Origin: a virus
Reading direction: 5' to 3' (one strand)
IMG/VR virus record: IMGVR_UViG_3300020469_002640
Span: 24,500 to 88,499 of that record
Length of the DNA stretch: 64,000 nt
Shown piece by piece: positions 52,244 to 60,296 of this stretch (its first letter is position 1; every line of letters starts with the position of its first letter). The notes under the pieces are model-generated. The model worked only from the letters and a program-made list of their open reading frames with translations, was not told where the DNA came from and did no database searches. The position numbers and the translations under genes were made by a program.

Positions 52244-52275
52244 ATAGGGAGTAGAGAGATTTACTCCCTATTTTT
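52244..52275 (+). terminator. Rho-independent terminator after the AT-hook gene
   Basis: A perfect 10-bp stem (ATAGGGAGTA at 52244-52253 with TACTCCCTAT at 52262-52271), loop of 8 nt, ending in TTTTT. Confidence 0.8.
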
Positions 52276-52294
52276 AAACTTAAAATTATTTATT

Positions 52295-52483
52295 ATGGAT
52301 CATCCTGAAACGATTTTATGGGGTCATAATGCTCCAGAGCCTAAATACGCAAGAAGCAAAGAACATAGAAAGATGTTAATAGCTACTTATAATAAGAATA
52401 GGCCAAAAGATAAACAAGTAACAACAATGGCTGAGCTAAACAGAGCATTGTTGACTGAAGAAATCAAAGCATTAAAGAAATAG
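52295..52483 (+). CDS. Small helical protein before DNA polymerase (62 aa)
   Basis: MDHPETILWGHNAPEPKYAR, then KEHRKMLIATYNKNRPKDKQ and a helical end (ALLTEEIKALKK). It is basic in the centre. It is the first gene of the polymerase unit, just after the terminator at 52275. No cysteines or motifs were recognised. It may be a replication accessory protein given the operon. The next gene begins 2 nt later (TAGTTATGG junction). Confidence 0.6.
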   Translation: MDHPETILWGHNAPEPKYARSKEHRKMLIATYNKNRPKDKQVTTMAELNRALLTEEIKALKK

Positions 52484-52485
52484 TT

Positions 52486-52683
52486 ATGGGATTAATGAAA
52501 AATATTTATGTAATGTGTCAAGATAACACATTAGATGAAGAGTTTACAAAACCATATCACCAAGCATTAGTTGATGAAAAAGACACAATGTATTTTCAAG
52601 GAAGACTAATAACTATGGATCAGGCAGCAGCTATTCAAATGTTTGTTGACGATGCTCTTAAAATGTTTAACTCAAGAGAATGA
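52486..52683 (+). CDS. Small protein coupled to DNA polymerase (65 aa)
   Basis: MGLMKNIYVMCQDNTLDEEF, then KDTMYFQGRLITMDQAAAIQ and MFVDDALKMFNSRE. A mixed alpha/beta small protein without a known domain. Its stop overlaps the polymerase start (ATGA, 52680-52683), so the two are translationally coupled. A polymerase accessory role is possible but only by position. Confidence 0.6.
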   Translation: MGLMKNIYVMCQDNTLDEEFTKPYHQALVDEKDTMYFQGRLITMDQAAAIQMFVDDALKMFNSRE

Positions 52684-54569
52684 TTTATTTTATATCTGAT
52701 ACGTTAAGTCATACTAAGCAATTTGAGAATGGTACAATTGAGCAAGCAGTTGAGTATTGTAAAAGTAAGAAAGTATTAGGTGTAGACACTGAGACTGAAG
52801 GCTTTGACTTTACTTGCAAAAAAATGATAATGTTTCAGATAGGCGATGAAGATCATCAGTTTATCATTGACACTAGATTTGTAAGCATTGAACCATTACG
52901 CGAAGTATTAGAGAGTAAAGAGATAATCAAACTATTTCATAATGTAAAATTTGACTACAAGTTTATTAAACGTTGGGCTAACATAGAGTGTGAAAATGTA
53001 TATGACACATTCTTAGCAGAACAGGTTATAAATTGTGGTAAAGACGTTAGATATGGTCTAGCACATGTGTGTGAGAGATATTTAGGCGTTACTCTTAATA
53101 AAGAAATTAGAAATAGATTTATAGGGCTAACTGGTCAGCCTTACACTGATGACCAGATTGTATACGGTGCGAAGGATGTAGAGTATTTATGTCAAATTAG
53201 AAAGAAACAATTACCTATTATTGAAGAGTATAGTTTAGAAAATGTAGTACAGCTTGAAAACAATGCTGTGCTAGGATTTGCAGACATAGAATACAATGGA
53301 TTAGATATTGACAAAAAATCATGGACAGGATTAGCTAAGATATGTGAAGAGCAAGCTATAGAATTAAAAGAAGAACTAGACACATTAGTATTAAATGATG
53401 TAAGACTAGAGAAATTTGTTCCTAAGTATGTACAAGGGGACTTATTTATGAATCAAGAAGAAATTAGAAAACTAGATATAAAATGGACATCGCCTACACA
53501 AGTGCTTAAAATATTTAAAACGCTTGTACCTGAGTTAGACAATGTCAATGGAAAAGAAATGTATAAGTATAGACGTAAGTTTAATCTTATAAATAAATAT
53601 GTAAAATATAAAGAAAAGATGAAGATTGCTACAAGCTATGGAACTGCGTTCTTTAAGTTTGTATCATCAGATAACAGAATACACACAAGCTTTCATCAAA
53701 TACTAGACACAGGTCGTGTAAGCAGCTCTAAACCAAATATGCAGCAAATACCTGCATCAAATGATTTTAGAAACTGTTTTACAGCACCTAAAGATTGGTG
53801 TTTTGTCTCCTCAGATTATAGTAGTCAGGAGTTGAACGTCATCGCTTTTGGTTCTAAGGATCCAGTGTGGATTGAGTCTTTAGAAAAGGGACAAGATTTA
53901 CATTCTGTATGTGCAGACCTTGTCTATGGTACTGAATGGTTAGAGAGTGCTGAAGATGATTGTGCTTATGTTTTGAGCAAATCTAAGTGCAATTGTCCGA
54001 AGCACAAATCTCTTCGTACTAATGTAAAGACTATTAACTTTGGTCTTGCATATGGTATGGGACCTAACAAGTTAGCAGACACATTAGATATAAGTATACC
54101 GGAAGCAAAAGAATTAATAGAAAAATACTTTACTGCATTTCCTTCAATTGGTGGGTTTTTAAATAAACTTGCATCATTTGGTAAAAAATATGGATATATC
54201 AAAACATTTCCACCGTACAATAGACGACGATGGTTTACAAATTGGTATCCTAACATTTGGAACAGTCAAGCAGACAAGCGAGAGCTTGGTAGTATTGAAC
54301 GAGCAAGTAAAAATACACCTATTCAAGGAGCGTCAGCTGACATGACTAAGCTTGCGCTACATTATATTAGAGAGTTTATAAAAGAAACTAACGCGCCTGT
54401 AAAAATGGTAATGACTGTACACGATCAGATAGATACTATATGTGAGATAGATTATGCTGATAAGTGGGTAGTTAAAATGACTGAACTTATGGAAAAGGCT
54501 GCGCTAGTTGTAGTTACTAACGGTTTGCTAAAAGCAGACACAAACATTAGTAAATCATGGGAAAAATAA
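52680..54569 (+). CDS. Family A DNA polymerase with 3'-5' exonuclease
   Basis: A 629-residue replicative polymerase. The DEDDy exonuclease comes first (GVDTETEGFDF about residue 34, LFHNVKFDYKFIKRW about 84, and YGAKDVEYLCQIR about 160). The polymerase motifs follow: A SSDYSSQELNVIAFG (377), B VKTINFGLAYGMGPNKLA (about 450) and C MTVHDQIDTICE (580). There is no 5'-3' exonuclease domain, as in T7 polymerase. The position-752-like residue in motif B is Leu (INFGLAYG), the same state reported for many phages with slow or temperate replication, but I would not read lifestyle from it alone. It overlaps the DnaA-like gene by 13 nt. Confidence 0.92.
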   Translation: MIYFISDTLSHTKQFENGTIEQAVEYCKSKKVLGVDTETEGFDFTCKKMIMFQIGDEDHQFIIDTRFVSIEPLREVLESKEIIKLFHNVKFDYKFIKRWANIECENVYDTFLAEQVINCGKDVRYGLAHVCERYLGVTLNKEIRNRFIGLTGQPYTDDQIVYGAKDVEYLCQIRKKQLPIIEEYSLENVVQLENNAVLGFADIEYNGLDIDKKSWTGLAKICEEQAIELKEELDTLVLNDVRLEKFVPKYVQGDLFMNQEEIRKLDIKWTSPTQVLKIFKTLVPELDNVNGKEMYKYRRKFNLINKYVKYKEKMKIATSYGTAFFKFVSSDNRIHTSFHQILDTGRVSSSKPNMQQIPASNDFRNCFTAPKDWCFVSSDYSSQELNVIAFGSKDPVWIESLEKGQDLHSVCADLVYGTEWLESAEDDCAYVLSKSKCNCPKHKSLRTNVKTINFGLAYGMGPNKLADTLDISIPEAKELIEKYFTAFPSIGGFLNKLASFGKKYGYIKTFPPYNRRRWFTNWYPNIWNSQADKRELGSIERASKNTPIQGASADMTKLALHYIREFIKETNAPVKMVMTVHDQIDTICEIDYADKWVVKMTELMEKAALVVVTNGLLKADTNISKSWEK

Positions 54570-54961
54570 CAGTACAATCAACAACAATTAAAGGTAGAGC
54601 AAGAGAAAGAGTAGAAGTAACAGAATACGATATTATATTTGGAGCTATTAGAAGAGAATTAAAAGTTACTAAAGAGCAAATACTTAGTAGAACTAGGCTT
54701 AGACATATAGTAGAAGCAAGACAAATGTTCTGTATGTTTGCAAGAGACATTGTTAAAGAAGGCTCAGTAAACATAGGAAAAGAAATAAATAGAGATCATG
54801 CTACTGTTCTATATTCTGCTGCATCAATGCGTAATTTATGCGCAACAGATAAAAGACTAGCTATTGCTAAAGATTATATTGAAAAAGACATAGCTGTTAA
54901 ATTAGACAAAGAGAAGCCTGTACATGTGTGCAGTCATTGTAATCAAATAATATTAAATTAA
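54557..54961 (+). CDS. Stand-alone DnaA domain IV-like DNA-binding protein
   Basis: A 134-residue protein whose core (residues about 35-110) follows the C-terminal domain of DnaA: ILSRTRLRHIVEARQMFCMF, ARDIVKEGSVNIGKEI, then NRDHATVLYSAA, matching the DnaA signature R-D-H-(T/A)-T-V. The ATPase domain is absent. It ends with CSHCNQIILN, a CxxC that might bind zinc with other residues or partners. It probably recognises a phage origin and recruits the helicase or primase encoded further on. The start overlaps the polymerase by 13 nt. No cluster of DnaA boxes was found in the window. Confidence 0.75.
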   Translation: MGKITVQSTTIKGRARERVEVTEYDIIFGAIRRELKVTKEQILSRTRLRHIVEARQMFCMFARDIVKEGSVNIGKEINRDHATVLYSAASMRNLCATDKRLAIAKDYIEKDIAVKLDKEKPVHVCSHCNQIILN

Positions 54962-54966
54962 AGCGT

Positions 54967-55236
54967 ATGAAGAAAGGGTATCACGACTACATACCAATAA
55001 TTAAGGATGTAGAGGAAGAACAGGAAATTAAGAAAGAAAAAACGCATGAGCCAAAATATGTAACATCTCATGGTGGGTTAAGATACAAAATATCGGATGA
55101 AAGAGGAATGGTAGTAGCAGCGACTGACATACTTATGTTTGGATCAAAGCTGCCTTCACATTCATATAATAAAGTACACGATGTCAATCTTAAAATGGAT
55201 ACAAAAAGTTATATTAAATACAACGGACATTTATAA
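54967..55236 (+). CDS. Small unknown replication-unit protein (89 aa)
   Basis: MKKGYHDYIPIIKDVEEEQE, then a charged linker (IKKEKTHEPK) and YVTSHGGLRYKISDERGMVV, followed by a basic, Asn-rich end (YNKVHDVNLKMDTKSYIKYN). It is mixed alpha/beta. It has no recognised domain. It closes the polymerase unit and is followed by 271 nt of structured non-coding sequence. Confidence 0.6.
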   Translation: MKKGYHDYIPIIKDVEEEQEIKKEKTHEPKYVTSHGGLRYKISDERGMVVAATDILMFGSKLPSHSYNKVHDVNLKMDTKSYIKYNGHL

Positions 55237-55240
55237 AGAT

Positions 55241-55485
55241 GCGAATTCCTTGACGGTTCGTCTTGGAATTACTAGAAAGAGCCTGTAGAAAGCTCTTTCA
55301 TTAAGAGGGTGCACTTATGAAAGTGCTACAAATTATAGCGAACACAAAGAACCTCTATAATGAGTAGTATAAGTAGATAAGTGTCCTCTCTTATTTTATA
55401 CGTGAGTAAGCTACGTGAACGCTGCAATCTTTTACTGTAGTTGAAGGGAGAGGAGGTTATATTCGTCTATGCGCCTCTCCCTCAC
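55241..55485 (+). ncRNA. Structured RNA with alternative hairpins
   Basis: Stems seen: AATTCC/GGAATT with inner GACG-GTT-CGTC (55244-55270); GAAAGAGC/GCTCTTTC, 8 bp (55275-55299); GCACTT-ATGA-AAGTGC (55311-55326) inside AGAGG/CCTCT (55304-55356); and AGGGAGAGG/CCTCTCCCT, 9 bp (55445-55482). The segment CCTCTC at 55385-55390 can instead pair with GAGAGG (55448-55453), which would break the last stem. That is an attenuator-like choice of structures. No T-run follows the last stem, so plain termination is not obvious. Confidence 0.5.
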
Positions 55486-55507
55486 TATTTTATTTAAATT
55501 ATATATT

Positions 55508-55765
55508 ATGTACATAGCATTAGGAGTTATATGCCTTATTGGATTACTTGTGGCATATGAAGTTTTAAAACACACAAAACAACAAAAAGAATTAGAAAAA
55601 GCCCATGAAAGATTTCATTCACAAAATAATGTGCGAAGCACAAAAAAGAAGAAAGCACCTAAACATAGTGCAAAGACTGTTAAAGATAAAGTATCAAATA
55701 ACGATAAGTCTAGAAAATCTTATAAAAAGAAAAAGAAACCTGTAAAAAAGAAAACAAATGACTGA
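55508..55765 (+). CDS. Small membrane protein with lysine-rich tail (85 aa)
   Basis: Starts at ATG 55508 (MYIALGVICLIGLLVAYEVL). A longer frame from 55469 would begin inside the preceding RNA stem and is less likely. One transmembrane helix at residues 2-17 is followed by a strongly basic, disordered cytoplasmic tail (KKKKAPKHSAKTVKDKVSNN, KKKKKPVKKKTND). The tail could bind DNA or RNA at the membrane. Its stop overlaps the next start (ATGACTGA). Confidence 0.6.
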   Translation: MYIALGVICLIGLLVAYEVLKHTKQQKELEKAHERFHSQNNVRSTKKKKAPKHSAKTVKDKVSNNDKSRKSYKKKKKPVKKKTND

Positions 55766-55922
55766 TGAATTACTAAACGGCATTGTAGGTGCCATAGAAA
55801 AACTTGTACATGCTCAAAAAGAGCAACAAGAAGTTCTTGATTTATTAACTAAAAAAGTATTAAACCATGAGCAAAGATTGGTGGGACAACCTACCGCACC
55901 ATCCAGCGAATCAAAAGGATGA
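55758..55922 (+). CDS. Small coiled-coil protein (54 aa)
   Basis: MTDELLNGIVGAIEKLVHAQ, KEQQEVLDLLTKKVLNHEQR, then a polar end with PTAPSSESKG. It is almost wholly helical and likely a dimeric coiled coil. It overlaps both neighbours, the basic membrane protein (8 nt) and the acidic gene (56 nt). Composition and spacing support expression. Unrecognised. Confidence 0.5.
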   Translation: MTDELLNGIVGAIEKLVHAQKEQQEVLDLLTKKVLNHEQRLVGQPTAPSSESKG

Positions 55923-56142
55923 TGTGGATCCAGAGTTTACCTCTGAGGATTTAAAAGACTTATCAAGCGTTGAAATAGAAGGAATAGATCCTAGTGATCA
56001 TCCTGAATATGGAGACGCTTTTGTAGCTAAAGCTGTCTGGTTTGACCGGGAGCTTACTGACGATGAGTTAGAGACTGTTAACAACGACTCTGACTTTGTG
56101 TATAAACATACTATGAACCATTTAGAAAATTTAGGAGATTAA
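55867..56142 (+). CDS. Small acidic protein (91 aa)
   Basis: MSKDWWDNLPHHPANQKDDV, SEDLKDLSSVEIEGIDPSDH, then VWFDRELTDDELETVNNDSD. It is strongly negative (many D and E) with two tryptophans near the start and no Cys. It resembles small acidic phage proteins that may mimic DNA, but this is only compositional. It precedes the winged-helix and helicase genes by 3 nt. Confidence 0.6.
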   Translation: MSKDWWDNLPHHPANQKDDVDPEFTSEDLKDLSSVEIEGIDPSDHPEYGDAFVAKAVWFDRELTDDELETVNNDSDFVYKHTMNHLENLGD

Positions 56143-56145
56143 ATT

Positions 56146-56409
56146 ATGAACCAGAAATCAACAGAGTCTTATAAAAAGTTATTTATAGACAATGAAATAA
56201 CATTAAGACAATTACAAGTATTGCAAATACTTAAAGATGAAATAGGTATGGGCACTAACCGCATGATTGCTAAGAAATTAGGTTGGGATATTAATCGAGT
56301 AACTGGCCGTGTTAAAGAGCTTAGATCAAAAGGATTAGTAAAATATGCGGGTGACTTTGAAGATAAAGAAACTAACAGAACAGTGAACCTATGGAAAGTG
56401 TCATTGTAA
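56146..56409 (+). CDS. Winged-helix DNA-binding protein (87 aa)
   Basis: EITLRQLQVLQILKDEIGMG, then TNRMIAKKLGWDINRVTGRV and KELRSKGLVKYAGDFEDKET form the three helices and wing of a MarR-type fold, with the recognition helix near residues 47-56. It lies directly upstream of the SF2 helicase and shares a base with its start (TAATG, 56407-56411). It may load or regulate replication, or be a transcription factor for this block. Confidence 0.7.
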   Translation: MNQKSTESYKKLFIDNEITLRQLQVLQILKDEIGMGTNRMIAKKLGWDINRVTGRVKELRSKGLVKYAGDFEDKETNRTVNLWKVSL

Positions 56410-57578
56410 TGCATGAAGTTAAAGATAAAGAGCAAAAAAAAGCACTAAATGCTTGGGCTAAAAACGGGTACTGTGGTAGTATTATTGCAGGCACCGGTTT
56501 TGGTAAGTCTAGGTGTGGCGTTCTTGCTATATGCCATATTTTAGATAAAAACTATGCTAACTGGGAAGTTACTGCTGACCCTGCTCTTATACTTGTGCCA
56601 ACTGTACAGCTGCAAAAGCAATTTAAAGAAGAATTTATAAAGTGGGACAAAGAGGAATATCTTAAAGATGTAGAAATACTTTGTTATCAAAGTGCTTACA
56701 AACTTAAAGGTATTGACTACTCGATTGTAGTCTGTGACGAGGTACACCTCGGCCTGTCCCCACAATATAGAAAATTCTTTGAAAACAATACATATCAGCA
56801 CTTATTGTGCATGACTGCTACACTACCAGAAGAGTATGAATATAATTTAAAATTACAGCAAATTGCACCTATAAATTATAGGATTACACTTGATAAATGT
56901 GTATCTTTAGGCCTTGTTTCTCCATACGAGATTCATTGTATTCCTGTTGAACTTACAGATAGTGAACAGGCTGATTATAAGAAGATTAACAACAAGTTTA
57001 TCTACTGGAAATATCAGCTAGGGAACTTTGACGCTTTTGATGAAGCTAAAAGAGTCCTTGCAGATAAGTCAGCAGCACCTGAAATGAAGCAGGCAGCTGC
57101 ACAATTTTATGCGTGTATTAGAAATCGCAAAAAGATTGTTGATTTTGCTAGTCAGAAAGTATATGCTTTGCAAAAACTTGTAGTTAAAAATGTAGGAGAA
57201 AAGATACTAGTATTTGGAGGCGCTAATGCTTTTACTAATGAATTAGCAGAAGCAAATGAGCCATTTTCTACAGTGTATCACAGCGGTAAAACAAAGAAGC
57301 AGAAAGAGCAAGCTATTAAAGATTTCAAAGATGGTACTAAAACTGTACTTTGTAGTACTAAAGCCCTAAACCAAGGATTTGATGTGCCTGACGCAAGTAT
57401 AGGTGTAATCTGTGGTTTGACTAGTAAGTCGTTGTCTATGATACAACGTGTAGGTAGACTTATTAGATTTCAAGAGGATAAAGTTGGTAAAATTTATATC
57501 CTATATGTAAAAGATAGCCAAGAAGAAAAATGGCTAACTAGTAGTGTTAAGAACCTTAAAAATGTGAATTGGAAATGA
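56409..57578 (+). CDS. Superfamily 2 DEAD/DEVH helicase
   Basis: From the ATG at 56409 (MHEVKDKEQKKALNAWAKNG) the product has 389 residues; the ATG at 56391 adds six but lies inside the previous gene. Motifs in order: I AGTGFGKS (about 28), II CDEVHLG (110), III MTATLP (136), V STKALNQGFDVPDASIGVIC and VI QRVGRLIRF (346). It is similar to UvsW- or RadD-like helicases of phages that remodel forks and recombination intermediates. It overlaps the next small ORF by 4 nt (ATGA). Confidence 0.9.
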   Translation: MHEVKDKEQKKALNAWAKNGYCGSIIAGTGFGKSRCGVLAICHILDKNYANWEVTADPALILVPTVQLQKQFKEEFIKWDKEEYLKDVEILCYQSAYKLKGIDYSIVVCDEVHLGLSPQYRKFFENNTYQHLLCMTATLPEEYEYNLKLQQIAPINYRITLDKCVSLGLVSPYEIHCIPVELTDSEQADYKKINNKFIYWKYQLGNFDAFDEAKRVLADKSAAPEMKQAAAQFYACIRNRKKIVDFASQKVYALQKLVVKNVGEKILVFGGANAFTNELAEANEPFSTVYHSGKTKKQKEQAIKDFKDGTKTVLCSTKALNQGFDVPDASIGVICGLTSKSLSMIQRVGRLIRFQEDKVGKIYILYVKDSQEEKWLTSSVKNLKNVNWK

Positions 57579-57745
57579 TATTTAAATTACTTGTAATCTA
57601 TTTGTTAATTACTAGATATGTAAACTTATGCGTATCTGATAAAAGTATTTTTATACAAATTAAACAATATGCTTATACAGACACTGACGATGAGTTAGCT
57701 GAGTATACTCGTATTAAACATATTATGTTATGGAGATACAAATAG
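57575..57745 (+). CDS. Small protein after the helicase (56 aa)
   Basis: An ORF from ATG 57575 overlapping the helicase stop. MIFKLLVIYLLITRYVNLCV is a hydrophobic start that could be a signal anchor or membrane helix, followed by a polar part (DTDDELAEYTRIKHIMLWRY). It overlaps the next start by 16 nt. Coupled start and neighbour-like composition support it. Unrecognised. Confidence 0.5.
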   Translation: MIFKLLVIYLLITRYVNLCVSDKSIFIQIKQYAYTDTDDELAEYTRIKHIMLWRYK

Positions 57746-58272
57746 ATGTAAACTTACTTATTGAAGAGGATATAAGCGCAGACGATTTTACTGCGCTTTA
57801 TATTCTCTACAGAAATGGACATGATTTAGTAGAAAAGATGAAACTGAAACCTAATTGGATTGACTTACAGCATAAAGGATTTGTAAAATTAGGAGCATCG
57901 TATAAAACTCATGTTGTAAGACAGAAGTTTATAGACCTATTTACAAGTAATTTTGATAAGATGTTCAACGAGCTTCTTATTAAATATCCTATGAAAGTTA
58001 ATACAAACAGATCAGTTAGAATTTTACATGCTAAAGATCCGTCCTGTAATGCTAACTTAAAAGCTAAGAAAAAGTATCAAAGAATTGTAGGCAATAAGTT
58101 GCACGTTCATAAAAGAATAATGGCATGTTTAGACACGCAATTAGAAATAGAACGTGATAACTTAGGCTATTTACAAAACTTAGAAACTTGGCTTAATAAT
58201 CATACTTGGGAAAAGTATGCAGACATAGATAAAACCAATGATACAGACACAAGAATCACAAGAAAGCTCTAA
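57730..58272 (+). CDS. Conserved replication-block protein, possible helicase loader (180 aa)
   Basis: A helical protein with LIEEDISADDFTALYILYRN, WIDLQHKGFVKLGASYKTHV, MKVNTNRSVRILHAKDPSCN and ETWLNNHTWEKYADI. I recall the C-terminal LExWLNxxTWEKY pattern from similar phages. There is no nucleotide-binding motif. Between an SF2 helicase and a DnaB-type helicase, a helicase-loader or replisome-organiser role is plausible, as in phage T4 gp59 or lambda P by analogy of place. Evidence for this role is positional. It overlaps the DnaB gene by 35 nt. Confidence 0.6.
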   Translation: MEIQIDVNLLIEEDISADDFTALYILYRNGHDLVEKMKLKPNWIDLQHKGFVKLGASYKTHVVRQKFIDLFTSNFDKMFNELLIKYPMKVNTNRSVRILHAKDPSCNANLKAKKKYQRIVGNKLHVHKRIMACLDTQLEIERDNLGYLQNLETWLNNHTWEKYADIDKTNDTDTRITRKL

Positions 58273-59182
58273 AATCTTACAAGAAAGAGGATTTCAGAGT
58301 ATTGAAAAGGCTGTTAACCAGTCTATTGCTGTTGTAAAACAAGCAAAGAAAGGAGAAAGAGATGTACTTAAAACTATGTGGCCTAGACTTAACAAAAATT
58401 TGTTAGGCGGACTACAAAAAGGTAAAATGTATGTTGTGGCTGGTCGCCCCGGTGTGGGTAAATCAGCATTTAGTAATCAATTAGTATTTGACTTGTTAGA
58501 TGCAAATAAAAATGCAAAAATAATTATACTGTATTGGACATTCGAAATGCCCGGCTATCAGCAAATTATGCGTTCTGCGTCAAAAGATGTAAAGAAACAA
58601 ATAAGCGATTTATTATCAGTAGACTCACCTCTAACTGATATAGATTTTAGAAATTATATAAGTAAAGTTAAAAAGTACACAGGGTACAATATTCATTTTA
58701 ATAATTACCCTCGTAGTATGGAATATATTATAAACACTAACGAACAATTATATGAAACTGATCCTGACACTATTGTTGTTAATCTGTATGATCATAGCCG
58801 TCTCATTAGCGGTAAGGAAGATACAGAGCTTCGACGATTAAACACTGTGTCTAAAGGTTGTATGCACATGCAATCTAAATTTAATGTTGTTAACATACTA
58901 TTATCTCAGCTAAATAGGAATATTGAACAAGAGCATCGTGCTAAAAATCAATATCAACCTTTGCTAACTGATTTATTTGGAGGCGACAGCATTGGTCAAG
59001 ATGCACATGTAGTTATGATATTAAACAGACCTTTTGATTTGTATGGTATCACATCTAAATATTGTGACGAAGATCCTAAAGGCTTATTAGCCTGTCATGT
59101 AGAAAAAAATCGTGACGGTTTGCTTGGTATGATTAGCTACGAAGCAGACATGAGCACATTCACTATTAAAGAAAGAAGATAA
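58238..59182 (+). CDS. Replicative DNA helicase, DnaB C-terminal type
   Basis: A 314-residue RecA-fold ATPase lacking the DnaB N-terminal domain. Walker A AGRPGVGKSAFS (about residues 68-79), IILYWTFEMP (H1a-like), Walker B VVNLYDHSRL (about 185), NILLSQLNR (sensor, about 222) and SIGQDAHVVMILNRP (about 250). Such single-domain helicases unwind DNA at the phage fork. The primase at 61056 is the likely partner. It overlaps the previous gene and is followed after 1 nt by the Sak4-like gene. Confidence 0.85.
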   Translation: MIQTQESQESSKILQERGFQSIEKAVNQSIAVVKQAKKGERDVLKTMWPRLNKNLLGGLQKGKMYVVAGRPGVGKSAFSNQLVFDLLDANKNAKIIILYWTFEMPGYQQIMRSASKDVKKQISDLLSVDSPLTDIDFRNYISKVKKYTGYNIHFNNYPRSMEYIINTNEQLYETDPDTIVVNLYDHSRLISGKEDTELRRLNTVSKGCMHMQSKFNVVNILLSQLNRNIEQEHRAKNQYQPLLTDLFGGDSIGQDAHVVMILNRPFDLYGITSKYCDEDPKGLLACHVEKNRDGLLGMISYEADMSTFTIKERR

Positions 59183-59183
59183 A

Positions 59184-59882
59184 ATGGAATTACCAAAAAC
59201 TAAAGTAAAGGCGTCTAGAAAGTCGCCAAAAAATATGATAATATATGGTGCACCAAAGATTGGCAAAACTACTGTATTATCACAGCTTGATGATTGTTTA
59301 ATTATTGACTTGGAAGATGGCTCTGACATGGTTGACGCGCTTAAAGTAAAAGTGAACAGCCTAAAAGAGCTTGGAGAAGCCGGTAAAGCAATTCATGAAG
59401 CTAAAAAGCCATATAAATACGTAGCTATTGACACTATTTCTAAATTAGAAGAGTGGTGTGAAGCTGATGCTAAAGTATTATATATGCAAACTCCAATGGG
59501 TAAAAACTTTGAACAAAAGAATCCTGGAGCTTCAGTCTTATCATTGCCAAACGGCGCAGGCTACCTATACTTACGGATAGCATACAAAAAATGGATAGAC
59601 AGACTGAACACTCTAGCCGATCACATTATTCTGGTTGGACACCTAAAGGATAAAATGCTTGAGAAGAAAGGTAAGGAAGTGGCTGTGAAAGACCTCGACC
59701 TTACTGGTAAGATTAAGCAAATTACGTGCGCAAATGCTGACGCGGTAGGTTATTTATACAGAGAAGATGAGAAAACTATGGTCTCATTTGACTCTATGGA
59801 TGACATTACTGCAGGTAGCCGTTGTGATCACTTAAAAGGTAAGACCATGCCTTTAGAATGGTCAGAAATATTTATTGATTAA
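59184..59882 (+). CDS. Sak4-like single-strand annealing recombinase (RecA-like ATPase)
   Basis: A 232-residue protein with Walker A IYGAPKIGKTTVLS (about 20-32), LIIDLEDGSD, Walker B YKYVAIDTISKLE (about 75) and DHIILVGHLKD (about 150). It ends FDSMDDITAGSRCDHLKGKT and lacks the DNA-binding loops of full RecA, as is usual of Sak4. It would anneal strands with the SSB during replication and recombination. The gene order Sak4 to SSB candidate is usual. It follows the DnaB gene with a 1-nt gap. Confidence 0.85.
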   Translation: MELPKTKVKASRKSPKNMIIYGAPKIGKTTVLSQLDDCLIIDLEDGSDMVDALKVKVNSLKELGEAGKAIHEAKKPYKYVAIDTISKLEEWCEADAKVLYMQTPMGKNFEQKNPGASVLSLPNGAGYLYLRIAYKKWIDRLNTLADHIILVGHLKDKMLEKKGKEVAVKDLDLTGKIKQITCANADAVGYLYREDEKTMVSFDSMDDITAGSRCDHLKGKTMPLEWSEIFID

Positions 59883-59901
59883 CGCTTTAAACTAAAAACC
59901 A

Positions 59902-60294
59902 ATGATTGAAGCAAGAACACACCAAGAGAACGCTACTCCAAAAGCGGTTACACCAGAAACTATCACAACATCTATGATTATTGAAGATCTAGAAAATGGA
60001 ACTGATCGCAATGGTATTAAAGAAAAGTATGGATTAGAAAATTGGGAAGTAACACAAATGTTTAAACATCCTGCACTTAAAGGCAAAAAAGCACGTAAAG
60101 TGAGAAAGATGTCTTTTAACTTTGTAGATGACACTTCTACAGTAGATCCTAATCAAACTAGCATTCCTGTAATTGCAGAAGAAAATCCTCATTATGAGAA
60201 TCCTAAGTTTACAAAAGCTCAAGAAGATCAAATGTATGGTCAAGAATGGGAAGATCAAATTCAAGCAGAAACAAATAACCCTTTAAATTTATAA
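59902..60294 (+). CDS. Conserved protein between Sak4 and SSB (130 aa)
   Basis: SMIIEDLENGTDRNGIKEKY, GLENWEVTQMFKHPALKGKK, then AKKVRKMSFNFVDD-like text (here ARKVRKMSFNFVDD), and a disordered acidic tail (FTKAQEDQMYGQEWEDQIQA). The first half resembles a helix-turn-helix with a basic patch. It may be an accessory to the recombinase. It precedes the SSB candidate by 2 nt. No firm family. Confidence 0.6.
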   Translation: MIEARTHQENATPKAVTPETITTSMIIEDLENGTDRNGIKEKYGLENWEVTQMFKHPALKGKKARKVRKMSFNFVDDTSTVDPNQTSIPVIAEENPHYENPKFTKAQEDQMYGQEWEDQIQAETNNPLNL

Positions 60295-60296
60295 AA

